From Stramonita haemastoma (lineage: Eukaryota; Mollusca; Gastropoda; Neogastropoda; Muricidae), in NCBI GenBank assembly GCA_030674155.1, contig CM060334.1:16252376-16316375 (forward strand): DNA of 64,000 nucleotides, read 5' to 3'. Of this stretch, positions 10,512 to 23,913 are shown in pieces (positions within the stretch are counted from its first letter, which is position 1; every line of letters begins with the position of its first letter). The notes under the pieces were generated by a model. That model saw nothing but the letters and a program-made list of their open reading frames with translations, searched no databases and was not told the DNA's origin. Made by a program: the position numbers and the translations under genes.

Positions 10512-11433
10512 ATGATGATTAATGTACGCTCATTCACACACAAGTTTAGCATACATTTTCATCAATACATGAATGGTTGCACTCATTGTATGACGTATTC
10601 TGCGAGTGTTGACATTTTTATTTTTGTATTATCTTTTTGCTGGTCAGGTTGTTACTGTTGCTCTGAAAAGAGGGTTTGGGTGTGAAACATTGCAGAAGAC
10701 GAGAGAGAGAGAGGGTCGGTGCTGTCATTTTTATAGCATAAAACATCAGCAAGATCTTGTTGAGACCATCCACCCCCGAATGAATCCCTCGTCACCCTCT
10801 TTATTATTTTTCTTGTAAGAGAACTTCCATGGCGTTTTCGCAGCTTTAGTAGTCTACAGCAACTTGCCCTTATGATACTTTCTTTGTAAAGAGTTTTCTG
10901 TAGAATTTGTCTTGGAAGGAACGGCAGTTGGATCTGATGATAAATGAGCTGTTTGTTTTTGAAGTCGTTAGTCTGTGCATTTCTTGTCATCTTTGTTTTG
11001 AGATTTCTGTAAAACACTTACTGCCTGAGGTACCTTTTCCAGCAGGCTCTCTCTCTCTATGGAAGTGTGTGTGTTGGATTTGAAAGGCAGTGTTTGTTGT
11101 TGTTTTGGAAAAAGTGAAAAATCACCAGGTTGTGACAGGAGACTCAGTTCAAGGTGTAGGGTCACAATTCACAGTGTGTACAGTTCTCTCTGTATGTTGT
11201 CTCATTGTAAGATGCAGTGAATGTACCTATGCGCTGTGGCGATGGTAAAGGGAACTGAAAATCTGTGATCTTGCCTGTTGGGGCACTCTTCATGGGGGTT
11301 AATTCAGGTCACAGTGCAGATAGAGAAGATTATAACCTTTGTATTGTCCATTGATGTCTATACTGCATACATAAGCTGGGTTGAAAAGTGTTTATAAGGA
11401 CCAGCTCAGAAAGAGATTTCCTTGGTAATTGCA

Positions 11434-11451
11434 AACACACACACACACACA

Positions 11452-11501
<50 letters not shown>

Positions 11502-11526
11502 CACACACACACACACACACACACAC
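11434..11526. repeat. (CA)n microsatellite
   Basis: About 90 bp with two small breaks. Confidence 0.95.
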
Positions 11527-11959
11527 CCCGCCACTTTTTCTTTCTTTTTTTCTTCTTTTTGGTCTAGTGTCACAACTTGTGAAGATATATTAGATTAATT
11601 TGAATACTTTTCCTCACTTGTGGACAATCATAATGTATGCTATTCCTATTTATAAATTGTTATATATAATACAAAAACACAAACACGTCCACTGCTTTAC
11701 AACTGAAAACAGGTTTATTATTGGACAGTAGTGTGATTTGCCCCCCCCCCCCCCCCCCCACCAAAAAAAAAGGACATAAAAGACTAAACTGCTATTCCAT
11801 AGTGTGTTGAACTGTTCAGATTTTACACATTAGGACAGAAAGCTGTTGATTTCATTGTAATGTGATGATGGTTCTACTTTTCTTTATGAAGATGATAGAT
11901 ACATTTCATCATCATTATACACGTAGTGCATGTTTTGTTTGTTTTTTATTTTATTTTTT

Positions 11960-12148
11960 TTTTTTTTTTATTCTTTATATATTTATTCTTTTATATCGAG
12001 GATAACAGAATAAGCAATCATGGCTTTTTTTTCATCCGGTCCCCGTGTGTATGCAGTTTTGTAAATATTGTCATCTGTTCCCACCGCACACGATGGCCTA
12101 CTCTTACGAAAAGCGAACAGGATTTAACGTGTGCGCAAGATATTCTAT
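11960..12148 (-). mobile_element. SINE-A fragment
   Basis: Tail to gtgcgcaagatattct; head missing. Confidence 0.82.
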
Positions 12149-12167
12149 GTTATTTTATGTATGTGTG

Positions 12168-12262
12168 TTGCCTCTGAAGTCACAATGTAGCTATCTTATA
12201 TGGTGGGTAAAAGGGTTGTCAACACAAAACTCTCACCGTTAGTGAACCTCGAGCTCTAACTG
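12168..12262 (+). repeat. Dispersed repeat J (no MITE)
   Basis: ctgaagtcacaatgtagcta ... ctctaactgagaaag. The same family at 23,098-23,190 (partial) and, split by a MITE, at 55,008-55,440. Confidence 0.65.
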
Positions 12263-14540
12263 AGAAAGAAAAAAAATGGATATGTGTTAACCCTTTGACT
12301 GTTGCAGCCAGAGATTATGTAGGTTGAAATGTTCTGTATGTCTCAGTTTCGTAGAATTTCTTCTTCTTCTTTTTTTTTTTAAAATGTTGTACCAACCATT
12401 CGAAATATTCTGAAAATGAAGATCAATTGGTAAGTAATCATCAATTCAATTCAGTCAATTCAAACACGTTATTATCTCACAAACAGACAATTTCGTTTCT
12501 GAAACTTTTTCCCATTGGTGTTTCCAGTAAACTTCAAAAGGGTTATCTGAAAATTCCACACACGCACACACGTACGCGCACACACACAATCACACACACA
12601 CACACACACACACATTGTGTGACAGCCCAGAAACGGAAGTAGAGCAGGCTAATCCCTTTAAGTTGTAGGTAGAGGCACAGGAGGAGGAGGAGGAGGAGAC
12701 AGTTCCCTGTGGATGTGTCCTGGGGCCATGTGGATAAAAGCTCAATTGCTGCACTGTCGGTGAACACACTGTTGTGCTGACCAAAAGCTATCACCCATCA
12801 AACTCCTGTACTTAAAGCTGTACATGTGAGAACCATCAATCATAGTCAGCAAGCTTTATCATCTGCGCAACTGCAGTTTTGAAGTTGATGATAATTCATA
12901 GGTCACTTGTACAATTTTTTGTCCCCACTTCGATTAAGGTTTTTTGTAGTTTTCAAGGTAAACATGCTTTCACTGCATTAGAGACCAGCGAGAGTGATGA
13001 TCTAAACTGTGCGGTTATATCTCTGTGTACCATCTCTTGTCTACAAATCAAGAGGCCTGGTCCAGGTGAAATTCGTCCTCGTTTTGAACATTTTTCATTT
13101 TGAACTGAATCAGTCACAAAATACTGTATAAATGGAATAGTGGTTCGTTGGTGCTTCATCAGTGATGAGTTTCCATCCTTTTGAGTGGTGTTTTTGTCAG
13201 TTGTGAAGGCAGGAGTGGGGGAAGGGCATCACTGCTAGTGCAGAAGTGTGGGGTGGAGGAAGTGCAGTCATATCATTTCTTCCAACAGGATTGTGTTGGA
13301 AAACAGTCATTATCCTGGACAGTTGGTGTTGCGGTCATTGTGACTGCCTTTCATCAAACTAGCCTCTGGCCTGGGAATGGGCTTCTTTGAAAATGGATGT
13401 CTTTAGTGGACGACATTTGTAGTTTGTGTTTTGGTGTCGGTTCCTGAATTCAGAGAGGTTGCGGCTGCCTTTGTGGAATCACAAATATTGGCAGATACAT
13501 GTGGACTCTTGCTGATGGGGAACCTGAGTGTTGTAGCGTTGAAACAAAAAAGAAGACAAAGAAGTCCTTTGTTGTTTTTGTAAGGTTGTTGGTATAAAGC
13601 AGTTCCTAAATATTACATTCGTTGTATTTTGCCTGAGTTCATTTTGTTTTAGCTTTTATTCAGCAGCAGTAAAAGCATGCTGTCTGCAATAACATGACCT
13701 TGGAAAAGAGTTCATGGAATTCAGGTGTTTTTACACAAAGCCCGGCAAATTACTTTCAGTGGTCAGTGGCAGAAAATGTCTGCACATCATTGGACAGTTG
13801 ACAAAACCCTTTCACACTGATCACAGGCAGTGAGTGCGAGCCTGTCTGCCCCAGTCAGTGAGTTGGGTTTGTCGTCAGCACATGGAGCAGGGAGTCGCCT
13901 GGCTTTGGGCATTGGAGCTTGATGGACATGTATGAGTGAGTCCAGGGTGTCTGTTCTGGTTCATTATCTTCTTTCCCTGTTGTTGGGAACACTGCTTATT
14001 TTTATTCTCAAGTTTTCTATCAGCTGATGGAAAAGAGGAACAACAACAACAAATAGTGCCTTGGTTTGAATCTTCGGTTTTGTAGTATTAAGCAGATTCT
14101 AACTCAAGACTTTAAACGTTTCATTGACACGATGTAAGTGAATGCGTTAGAACTCTGCATGTTTGGTTTTTAGTCATCCTGAAACATTTCAAGAAAACCA
14201 ATACCTGTTCAGTGCAAAAATTGTGGGTTTTTTGCCAGTAGGAAAAAGTGCATGGTTTAGATGATATGATCGGGTGGTAGAATACAGTGTTAACATTGTG
14301 TGTGTAAGTGACATGGAATAAGTGTGGTGTGATATGATGTCATGGAGTGTAGGTGTGCTGGTGCTGTGTGTATATATATAACAAAAAGAGTCCCCCACCC
14401 CAAGAATGGATACCATGTATATATATACAGGCTAGTGCTTGTTCTCCTGTTTGATGCTTACCTCCTGTGACCAGCCCGTGTGTTCTAACCGCAAAGCAGA
14501 CCGCCTCCACACTGTGTTCTGCGTCTCTTGCCCATCTTGT
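12263..14540. other. No gene seen
   Basis: T/G-rich unique sequence with a (CA)n tract at 12,560-12,615 and no frame with family similarity or plausible exon. Confidence 0.5.
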
Positions 14541-14589
14541 CCAGTGCGTTGTGCTTGTTGCTTCTGCCCGTTTCTGATGTATGTCCCCT

Positions 14590-15107
14590 TTAACCCTCTC
14601 AGTCCTGATCAGTGATTTGCCGGGATTGAATAATTATCCCCCCTAAGTCCCGATCCGGGATTTGCCGGGATTGAATGCTTGTTGCTTCTGCCCCTTTCTG
14701 ATGTATGTCCCCTTTAACCCTCTTAGTCCCGATCCAGATTTGCCGGGATTGAATATGCTTGTTGCTTCTGCCGTTTCTGATGTATGTCCCTTTAGCCCTC
14801 TTCGTCCTGATCCGGATTTGCCAGGATTGAATAATTATCCCCCCTAAATCCCGATCCAGGATTTGCCAGGATTTACACATAGTAGATTTCCATCACGCTG
14901 TGACCATCCCTAATTGCTACCACATGTCAAAGCTCTATCAGGCTAGAGGTAGAAGCCCTGCTGAGAGTCTGGAAGTAATTATAGCTGCTGGTATGTACTT
15001 AGAAGGAGGAAAAGGCCAGCCAGCATGTGTGCCTGACCTGATTTCGTGATGGAATGCGAAATCTAGGGGCAGTTTGTGTTCAGAGACACCGAATGCAAGA
15101 GGGTTAA
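14590..15107 (+). mobile_element. piggyBac-type MITE with internal amplification
   Basis: TTAACCCTCTCAGTCC at the left and CAAGAGGGTTAA at the right. The left end is repeated: a ~80-bp block (from gcttgttgcttctgcccgtt, including the TTAACCCTCT end) recurs about four times from 14,545 to 14,880. Confidence 0.85.
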
Positions 15108-15417
15108 AGTCTCAAGGAGAGGCTGTGTTTGCTGATTGTCTTGCTGTGGAGTGTCATTCAGCAGTGGAGTACAGCAGCCCTGGAAACACTTTCAGTGATG
15201 GTTCTGTGTACATAATTCTTGCAGTATTTCTTGCTGTATTTCTTGCTGCTGGTTTTTGACACTGTGCACTGCGGTGTGGAGTCACAAGGAGAACGACTAG
15301 CCAGGTCAAAGCTGTAAGTGGGATTTCTGAAGTACGGAAGTGTGGACAATTGTATGTCGCAGGTTGATTGGTTGGTCTGTCGTTTTGGGGGCGGTGGCTG
15401 AGGTGTGGATTGGGTAG

Positions 15418-15640
15418 ACAGAGGAGGAAATAGGACCGGAGGAGAGAGGACCGGAGGAGATAGGACCGGAGGAGATAGGACCGGAGGAGAGAGGACCGGA
15501 GGAGAGAGGACCGGAGGAGGTAGGACCGGAGGAGGTAGGACCAGAGGAGATAGAACCGGAGGAGAGGACGGAGGAGGTAGGAGGAGATAGGACCAGAGGA
15601 GATAGGACCGGAGGAGGTAGGATCGGAGGAGATAGGAGAG
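15418..15640. repeat. ~15-bp minisatellite (GGACCGGAGGAGA)n
   Basis: About 15 purine-rich units. Open in several frames on both strands (Gly/Arg-rich and Pro-rich), which is a repeat effect, not a gene. Confidence 0.9.
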
Positions 15641-15739
15641 AAAGTCTAGATGCAGATTAGGCACAAAGTTCAGTCAGTTGGTTGATTCTGGGACTTCAGT
15701 TGACTTCTCCCTTCACTCCTTAGGAAGTCTTTTAGGCTC

Positions 15740-15800
15740 TGGGGGGGGGGGATAACCTCGTGGTTAGAGTGTTGTGCTAGTGATCTGATGGCCCAGGTTA
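15740..15800 (+). mobile_element. tRNA-like SINE head remnant
   Basis: gataacctcgtggttagagt (box A-like) and gatggcccaggtta, a decayed box B. Short, with no clear body. Confidence 0.35.
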
Positions 15801-16037
15801 GTTTTAAGGATTTTACGATTGGTGTGAGTGTGTGAAGTTGTTTGTTTTCAGAACTGGTTGTGAGGGTTGATGGTCCTGTGAAAAAATGTGTCTGACTCTG
15901 CTGTAGATGATGTTATTTTTGTTGTTGTTTGTTGTGCTGTAGATGATGTAGCATCAGCACTGTGTACAGCAGTTGTTCTGTACACTACAGCATTTCTTCT
16001 TGCTGCTTCTACAGCATGCAAGATCTTTAGAAAGTAG

Positions 16038-16081
16038 AACCAAGTGTGTGTGTGTGTGTTTTTGTGTGTGTTTTTTTTTTT

Positions 16082-16146
<65 letters not shown>
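16038..16146. repeat. (TG)n microsatellite with T run
   Basis: TG tract broken by a 14-base T run. Confidence 0.93.
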
Positions 16147-16147
<1 letters not shown>

Positions 16148-16294
16148 TTTTAAAAGTAAAAGACCGACTAGTCAGATTTTAAAACAAGTCTGTAGAATGT
16201 GACAGGATTTATCCAGAACTGCAGACTTGTCCACCCATCTTCTTTCTGTGCAGTATGCTGCCCAGCTTAAGGTAGTTGTGCTGTTGTGCACTGC

Positions 16295-16299
<5 letters not shown>

Positions 16300-16368
<69 letters not shown>
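16300..16368. repeat. (AG)n microsatellite
   Basis: About 30 AG units. Confidence 0.95.
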
Positions 16369-16369
<1 letters not shown>

Positions 16370-16597
16370 AACATTCAATACACTGCTTTTCATGGCTCTT
16401 CCCTGGATGATTAGCTTTTGCTTTCATCTGGCTTCTGCCCCCCTGTTTCTTGAAGCCAGTCAGTATCCATGTCACATTTGAGTCTGTAAGGAGCCTCCTA
16501 TCAAATTCATGGTGTTATTTCTACCCTGTGGTCATAATGGTGAAGCAGAGAGAGAACTGCATCATTGAATGAAGACGAAAAGAGAAGAGAAATCAGA

Positions 16598-18085
16598 TTA
16601 ACCCTCTCCCATTTTCTAATGCCGCAGCGGGCTTTTCGGAAAAGGCCCCATTTATTTTATCGTGCCGCAGCATGCCGAGAATCGCTCGCGGCCAGTGGGT
16701 ATTTTCCATCACGCTCTGAGCATGAACAAGTTCACACACACCATGAGTGACTTTTCCCGCTATAGTAAGGATAGCCCAATGGCTTTTCAGTACTATTTTT
16801 GGCATCACACATCCTTCCATTCTCAAGAAATTAGTCAGCGTCTCTCATTTTCATTCACACATTTTCTCATAGTTCAGAATGGCGGCAAAGCACGAAGATG
16901 AAATGTGGGAAGATTTTCCAGAAGATGAAATTGACGAAATTATGCGTCAAGTTGAGGAGATTGAAAGACAACAGAATAGAGAATCTGATGTTGAAATTGA
17001 AACTGAAGAAGGAAGGGATGAAATAGATGAGGATTATGCAGTAGAAAGTGACCCTGAAGACAACATTCCACTACTAAATTTGCAGACGACGTGGCGCGCG
17101 GCGCACACAGCGCTGGCAGTGAAAGATTTTCAGTTGCCTGCAGGCCCTGTACACACACACCGCTCAGTGCCAAGCCCCTGGATTATTTTTTTCTGTTTGT
17201 TTCCCCAACTTTTTTTCGTAGTGCGGCAGATGAGACAAATTAGTATGCCAAACAAAAGATCGCTGCTAGAGGTGTGGCTTCTGATCCTTTGTGGACAGAC
17301 ACAACACCTGAGGAGATCAGGGCTTACCTGTCTATACTGATAATGATGGGAATCAATCGTCTGCCCAGAATACATATGTACTGGTCCACTGACCCCAAGT
17401 TTTCTCACTCATGGATCAGTACTGTCATGCCCAAAACAAGATTTTTGAAGCTGAATCAATATTTTCATTTGAGAGACACAAGTGACACACCTGGACGTGA
17501 CAGCCCCCAGTACGACCCTCTCTACAAGATCAGGCCCTTTCTCAATGACATCAAAGCCCAGTTCAAGGCACGACGCAATCCATCCCGTGAATAAATAATG
17601 TACCGTGTTTGCGTATTTTTTATTTCTCTTTAGTATGTAGAAAAACTGTACAATCCCAGACAATGGACTTGGTGACAATCTTCATGTGATGTGTATTATT
17701 CAATCGATTACCCTGACGTGGAATCCTACAGAGGGCCTGTAGGTAGGACACTATTTTTTTTTTAATTTTGACTCATACTAGTGCATGATGTGCATGTTAG
17801 AGCATATTATTTTACTAACAGCATGAAGTGAACATGTTGTCACCTTGATTTGGTGACAAAAAGGGGGACAGCAACACGACATATATAAGCAGGACTGTCA
17901 AATTTTGATGCAAAGTAAACTATGACAACTTATGAACATTCCTGTCAAATTTCAAGACTCTACTATCAGTAGTTTTTATATGGTGGTGTATATTACTAAG
18001 GAACTGTGTTTTACTAGAAAAAGATTGAAATTTTCCGAATACTAGGAGGAGTTTCATTGGCGAAAAGCGAAAGGAAGAGGGTTAA
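16598..18085 (+). mobile_element. piggyBac element, deletion derivative
   Basis: Bounded by TTAA on both sides with inverted ends TTAACCCTCT...AGAGGGTTAA. It contains a broken transposase (next entry). piggyBac inserts at TTAA, which is exactly what is seen. About 1.5 kb, shorter than autonomous piggyBacs (2-3 kb). Confidence 0.9.
16879..17594 (+). pseudogene. piggyBac transposase relic (N-terminal part)
   Basis: Starts MAAKHEDEMWEDFPEDEIDE with the acidic N-terminus usual for the family. A frameshift near 17,178 moves the frame to one containing LDYFFLF-like and ADETN-stop-YAKQ; the TAG is at 17,241-17,243. The frame goes on DPLWTDTTPEEIRAYLSIL, MGINRLPRIHMYW, ending NPSRE-stop at 17,594. 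The PxxYWS and PLYKxRP strings are piggyBac (DDE_Tnp_1_7) marks. All three catalytic Asp positions lie downstream of the break and are absent, so it cannot transpose by itself. Confidence 0.88.
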
Positions 18086-18129
18086 TTTGAATTTTACCAG
18101 GGATTCACAAAATAAGTTCTGGTACATTT

Positions 18130-18420
18130 TCAGGGGGACAGGATAGCTCAGTGGTCAGAATGCTCGCTTTCCCCCAGCCAATGTTAAGCAGCTCGAGGCT
18201 GGTTGCCAATTGGATGGGTGACCATTTGCGCGCCTTGGCTTCAGTATAGTCTCCCTGTCCACCAGCTGTAATGGTACCTGCCCTCTTAGGGTCAGGGAAG
18301 GTAAAGCAGCGAGGGAGAGGAGATGGGTGCCGCCTCAACATGCTGGCCCTAGAGAAGCTGAGGTCCTCTGACCCTCCTCCCCTATGACCACACAGGTTAT
18401 GGGACACCTTTACCATTACC
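18130..18420 (+). mobile_element. Composite tRNA/5S SINE (SINE-C)
   Basis: Head aggatagctcagtggtcaga resembles a tRNA box A. It is followed by tgttaagcagc and gatgggtgacca, which match the 5S rRNA internal control elements (AGCTAAGCAG... and GGATGGGNGACC). The body includes tcagggaaggtaaagcagcg; the end is ggttatgggacacc. Confidence 0.75.
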
Positions 18421-18519
18421 TTTTTTTAACACAGGAAGCCATAATGAACAAATACTATAGGACATTCTCCGTAACTGGTAGGCATGTGAAGTCTGACAGA
18501 AATCTTCAGTCATTTATTT

Positions 18520-19030
18520 CTTTGATGTGGAAGGCTGTTGGAAGATGTGTCTGTTAAATGCTGTTTGAAATGTGCAAGTGTTGGTCTCGAAGTCCATGTG
18601 AGTTGTGTCAGTTTTGATGGTAAAGTCTATTTGGAATGTGCAAGTTTGGATGTTGAAATGAATTTGAAAATTGTATGTGTTTTTACTGCTAGAATTTGAC
18701 TTGAAATACGTTGAGTGTTGATGTTGAAGCCTCTTCAGATGGGCAGGTTTTTGGATGGTGAAGTTTATGGGAACTGTGCAAGTATTGAAGTTGAAAGCCA
18801 CTAAAAGGTGCAGATAGGCCTATTATCAATGGCACATGTATTTGATATGGACAGGTGTTCATTTTAATGTTGAAATTCCTTTAAAGGTGCAGACAGACTT
18901 ATTGGTGATAAGTATATTTGATGTTTTCAAGTGATGATGTCTAGAAAGTATTGAAAAATGTTGAAATGGAAGAAAGCCAGATGTGGAAGTCTTAAACGTG
19001 CAATGTTTGGAGTGTGAAGTCTGTGATGCT
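18520..19030. repeat. Degenerate ~50-bp tandem repeat
   Basis: Recurring strings ttggatgttgaa, gtgcaagt, gaagtctatttg at irregular ~45-55 bp spacing. Old and diverged. Confidence 0.5.
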
Positions 19031-19039
19031 GTGTGGTGG

Positions 19040-20514
19040 GCTTTGTTGGGATCTGACGTTTGTCGTGGACATGGATATAAAATCGATATGTAATGACTGG
19101 TGGGAGGAGACTCCAAGTAATTGTATGTTGTATCATTATTCCTCCACCATATAAATGGCACATTATTTTCTGATTTTTCGTTGTTGTGGACACAGTTTTT
19201 AATTTTTTTTTGTTGGCTCCATGATTGTTGCTGAAATCCGTATGGCAAAGTTTTTTTTTTTTAATTTATTCTGTTTTTGTTTAATATTTGTGGGAAAGTC
19301 CCGCCCACCCTGCTTGTTGTTAGGGTATGCAGGGGACAGCTGTGAAGTGTGATGGTATTTCATGACCAAAGTCTGAATTCATGTGCAGTGCTGGTGGTTG
19401 GCCTGGGGTTTGTGTGCTTGCCTGCTTGTTGTCTGTCACTGAATCTGATGTCCATTTGGAGGGCAGTGTCTCCACCCCATCTGGAAATTGCTATTTAAAA
19501 CAAAGAATTTGTGTAACCTTTCTTTATTATGCTATGAGGTGAGGTTGTTATATCAAAGATGTATGAATATGTAACAGCTGAAGATGTTAGAATGTGCCAG
19601 CTTTTAAACAATTTTTTAAAAAAATCTAAACATTTGTGGGTAAAAACGAACATTTCTGTGCTGTTTTCAGAACAGTCCTAGGCGTATTGGAAGTGAAGGT
19701 GACAGTGAGTATAACATGGAGATGAACCATCTGTGGGTCAGGTTCTATAGAGCCATCCTGCAGACAGCATGATAGTGACTGATCAGCGCAGACAGCAGGA
19801 TAGTGACTGATCAGTACAGAACGCTGTCAGTTAGGATTAGTGGGAAACTGGGCAAAGTGGTTTCTATTTTTTGTAATTCCTCTCTGTATCAAAAGTGGAT
19901 ATGTTCAGAAGGGTGGAAAATATTTTATACTAAGTGTCCAGGTAAAATTTCAAGATTCTTGGGAGGGTTTTTTTTGTGGGTTTTTTTTTTTTTTTTAACG
20001 TCTGCTTTTCTTCTTGTGAATGTTTTGTACATTCTGTTCAGAAAAATTACACAATTTGAAATCAAATGTCAGCTTTGCTTTTTTTGAATGTTGGAGTAAC
20101 TATTGTTTTCTTCAGTTTATTGTACAGAAGCTGCATGTTGTTGTTGTATTGGCTGTCTCGTACCTGTATCAGCTGGTTTACCTGCCATGTGGTACTGTGT
20201 TGAAAACTGCTTATGTATAGATATAATATATATATATATACTTAGCTGTCCCTGCCTTGTTTTGTTGCTTGTTGTTGCATGTATATTGGTATCCCAGTGA
20301 TGATTTCCAGTTTAGGGAGTGTGTGTGTACTTTGTGGGGTTTCTTTTGATCGGATCTGTTTCCCTGTGTTAGATAAAGGTCACCAAATGCATCCAGAGAG
20401 AACTTGTGTGATATCTGCTTCAGTTTACAGCGCGAGACCATTGTCTATAGACCTATACATGTACAAAAAGAAAAAGGAACACATCTATTTTTAGATGATG
20501 ACGCGAGTGCCCTA

Positions 20515-20546
<32 letters not shown>

Positions 20547-23500
20547 TGTCTGTTTTTGTCAGCTGGTTACCCTCTGACCTGTTGCTTCACCCCATCCCCC
20601 ACTCTCTCCTAGTTTGCTGGTTTTTGTGGTTGGGGGTGAAAGTATTTTTGAATCGGTGGTATTTTTGCATTCATACATCCAGGTGCTGAAGGGTGAATGT
20701 GTTTGTGGTGCTTGTTTTGTGGTGTCCGTGTTCAGACGGTGGTGGACTGAACTGGTTTGCAATATTGGGGTAAGTGTTCAGAGTGTTTATAATCATGGGT
20801 TTGATATCAGGTAGAATGGGTTAGTGACGTTGTGATTTGAGCATGCTTTTATATAGATACTACTGTGTGCTTATTATGAGTGAGTATGTTTGTGTATAAA
20901 TCATGTAGGCCCCAGTCATTTACATACAAGCAGAAACATGTGGGCTAAAAAAAAATTTTTTTTTTTTTTAAAGAGCAAGACATTTTTTTTTAAAAGAATG
21001 TTGCAGGCACGTACACCTTTATACAAATCAAGTCATTGAGCTCAGTGATATTCTGTGTAAACATCTAACCACAGATAAACTTTCTCACCATTTTTCAAAG
21101 TAAGTATAGTGATCAGTAGGGCTAGGAGGCAGGATGTTTTCTTTTTTTATCATTATCATCATCAGCATTACTCTGAGAAAGTTTTTGTGATTTAATGAGA
21201 TCTAGTATTTTGTACATGATTTTTACATATGAGCACATGCCTGCTTGAAAACTGTCAACATTATCAACATTGGTAACTGGGATGGGCACAGATGTCCATT
21301 CTGCAGTACTGTTTACCCATGTGGTACTTTTTATGTATATTTTTGTACTTTAAAATGTTTATATCTTTTTTCATGCTTTTTTTTTTTTGTAATCTGGGGA
21401 TGATAAATTAAATGGAATGGCTGACATCTTCAGCACAGTCTGGTTTATTAGCCTTCATGAATAAATGATTTAGGTATTGTGTCATTTAATTTTTTTTCCC
21501 AGATGGACAGTGTTAGATATTTTAAAGTATTAGGAAGTGTTGGTTTTGAACTTGAGGATGAAAATTACAGGAGCCACTGAAACTGAATGAGGTGACAGCC
21601 CTGATATGGCTTTCGTGGTCGGTAGGGCTATAAACACTATGGAATGGAATGGAATGGAGGGAGTTTCTGTGATTTATTGAGATTCAGATAATTGATTATT
21701 CTTGTCCAAGGAAACAAATACAGAGAATTGAAAACTAGGATGGTGCTTTATTTTGTGTTGTGGTGCTGGCTCAAGTATGGCTTTGGTGAGTGACTGCACA
21801 ACAAAGAAATGTCAAAGTAAACAAAGGGTAATGATGACTGTAACAACTTAGCATTGTTACTGACTGACGTGTAAGGAACACAGATATTTCCTTTCACATT
21901 ATTATAAATCATAATAAAACATTTTGGGGGTGTCAGAATTTTGCGAACACAGATATTCGCTTTCGAATTTATTGTCAGCAACAATGTAGATGTTTTGTCA
22001 GGTCTTTTTAGCATAGTAACATAATAGCCCCAAAATGCCAAGTTGACCTTTTTTTTTTTTTAAAGCTAAAGTGAAACATCTTATGTCAGAAATATGATGA
22101 TGTCACAGTCTCACAGACACGCACTTTCCTCTATCATACTACATGAGCTGTGTGAGTGTGTTTTGAGTTTTTTTTTTGAATTGTGATTTTTTTTCATTCC
22201 TGCCCCCGTCCATGATTACATAACTACTTAGACTGTAGATGCATCTTTTATCCTTTTTTAAAAACTTTTTTTTAAAGGTAAATGAAATATTTAGAAAAAG
22301 TGCACTTTAAGATAAACTCTTCCTCCACCAGTATTCTTTAAAAATGTAGTATTTTGGTATTTTCTTAAAAACTAAAAGTTAAAATTGTAAATAGGTTTTG
22401 AAGTTAAAATTTGTCAGTCTTTCCAGACATTGAGAAGATGTGGTGTAGGGGGTTTTTAGTTGTTGTTGTTGTTTTTTTAACTGTGCTGACATTTTTTTCT
22501 CAGGGATTGAAGAATCAAATGTTTTAAGCTTTGAAAATCAGAGTATTACTTACCTGCTTTGATCTGTTTTGGGTGTTATTTTGAATCTCTGTTTTTCGTG
22601 TCATTGTTTGAAACTTGATGCTGCGGTGTTCAGTAGCGACGAATGGTTTGATAGCTAGCATGGGAGATGTCAAAACTGACCTACTTGTGAATATTTTGAT
22701 GCTTAGAGAAAATGCTGCATGGAAGTTGAAGAGTTGTGTCACTGGAGTATTTCTTTTTTCTTTCTGTCTTTTGTGCAGATGTCATACTGTGTTGGTAGTA
22801 AGTTAGATATTGCAGAAAAATGCGACTTGTGGAAAAAAAAAAAGAGAACAAGAAAAAGAACAAGAGCACAATGATGTCTCATGTTTTATTTCTGGTGAAA
22901 CAGGAATCTGGCACAGATGCTTAAAGAATTGGTTATATATACAATATGAGGAGACAGAAAATATGTCAGATTAAAAAAAAAACTAACTGTTTTTCCATAA
23001 ACGGTACTTGTCATTGAGTTGAAATGCTTTTTAAACTTGTGGCACTGGTACCAGTCTAGAGCTGTATTACCTAAGCCTTTGTCTTTCCTCAAAGTCAGGA
23101 CACAGCTTCCGTAATGGGTGGGTCAAAATGGTTGCTTACACAAAACCTCGCCATTAATGAACCTTGCAATTCTAGCCAAGGAACAAACAATACCCCACAC
23201 CCCCCACCACCCCACCCCACTCCCCAAAAATTGTGTGCTTTTGCTCATGAACTGAACATCATTTTGTAGGAATCCCACAATTAGTTGTCAAAACTAATGT
23301 AGGTTTTGGTGTGAAACAGTTGAGGCCATTTTGGGTTGAGGAAATGGTTTTGAAATAGATAGTTTTTGGTTTTTTTCAATTCTGCGAATTATTAAACCCT
23401 TCATATCAGTTGTTTAAAATACATATAAACACACATCATCAAGTGTTTAATCACCCTCCACAAAAAAAGAGAATGAACCATGAAAATCTGTGGTATTTGT

Positions 23501-23890
23501 TACAAACAGTTTTGTGTGTATTGATGAAGGGGGGTTTTGTTTTGATTATTGTGTGTATTGATGAAGTGGTTTTTTTGTTTTTTGTGTGTGTATTGATGAA
23601 GTTGTGTTTTGTGGTGAATGGTGATGTGATTTGCCTTTATTGGTTCACTGAAGTGACTGAGGTGTAGTGTTGTTTGACATTGTCAAGCCTGGGTGGCCTT
23701 TGTCGTCTGCTCAGCAACAAATTTCATTGTTTGGCTCAGTTAGATATTATTTGAAGGTTGGTTTGTTTTTTTTGTCAGAGATCATTGTCCAGTTTACTTT
23801 GCTAAAGACAGCATTGTTTCTTAATGGTGCAGTAATTTGGTCTTCATGTAATCCTCTTTGAATGATTTCAGCCGTTGTTTGATGGGTTTC
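19040..23890. other. No gene seen
   Basis: T/G-rich, no exon with recognisable homology. Short (GTCT)n at 20,515-20,550; AATAAA at 21,460-21,465; part of repeat J at 23,098-23,190; three ~40-bp repeats of tgtgtattgatgaag at 23,515-23,610. Confidence 0.5.
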
Positions 23891-23913
23891 AGTGACATGT
23901 ATTATGTCACTTG

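Larger units (their letters stand above)
8720..11700 (+). other. ARRDC 3' UTR-like or downstream T/G-rich region
   Basis: No coding frame with family similarity. Strong T/G excess on the + strand. AATAAA at 9,271 and 10,243. Several poly-T runs and (TG)n tracts. Confidence 0.5.

Noticed and set aside
15158..15664. Proline-rich 168-codon frame
   Set aside because: Antisense of the purine-rich 15-bp minisatellite.
18130..18420. 5S rRNA gene
   Set aside because: Only the internal promoter-like part matches; the rest is SINE body and the ends do not pair.
18514..18801. 95-codon minus-strand frame with repeated TCTFQ-like strings
   Set aside because: Translation of a degenerate tandem repeat; no family resemblance.
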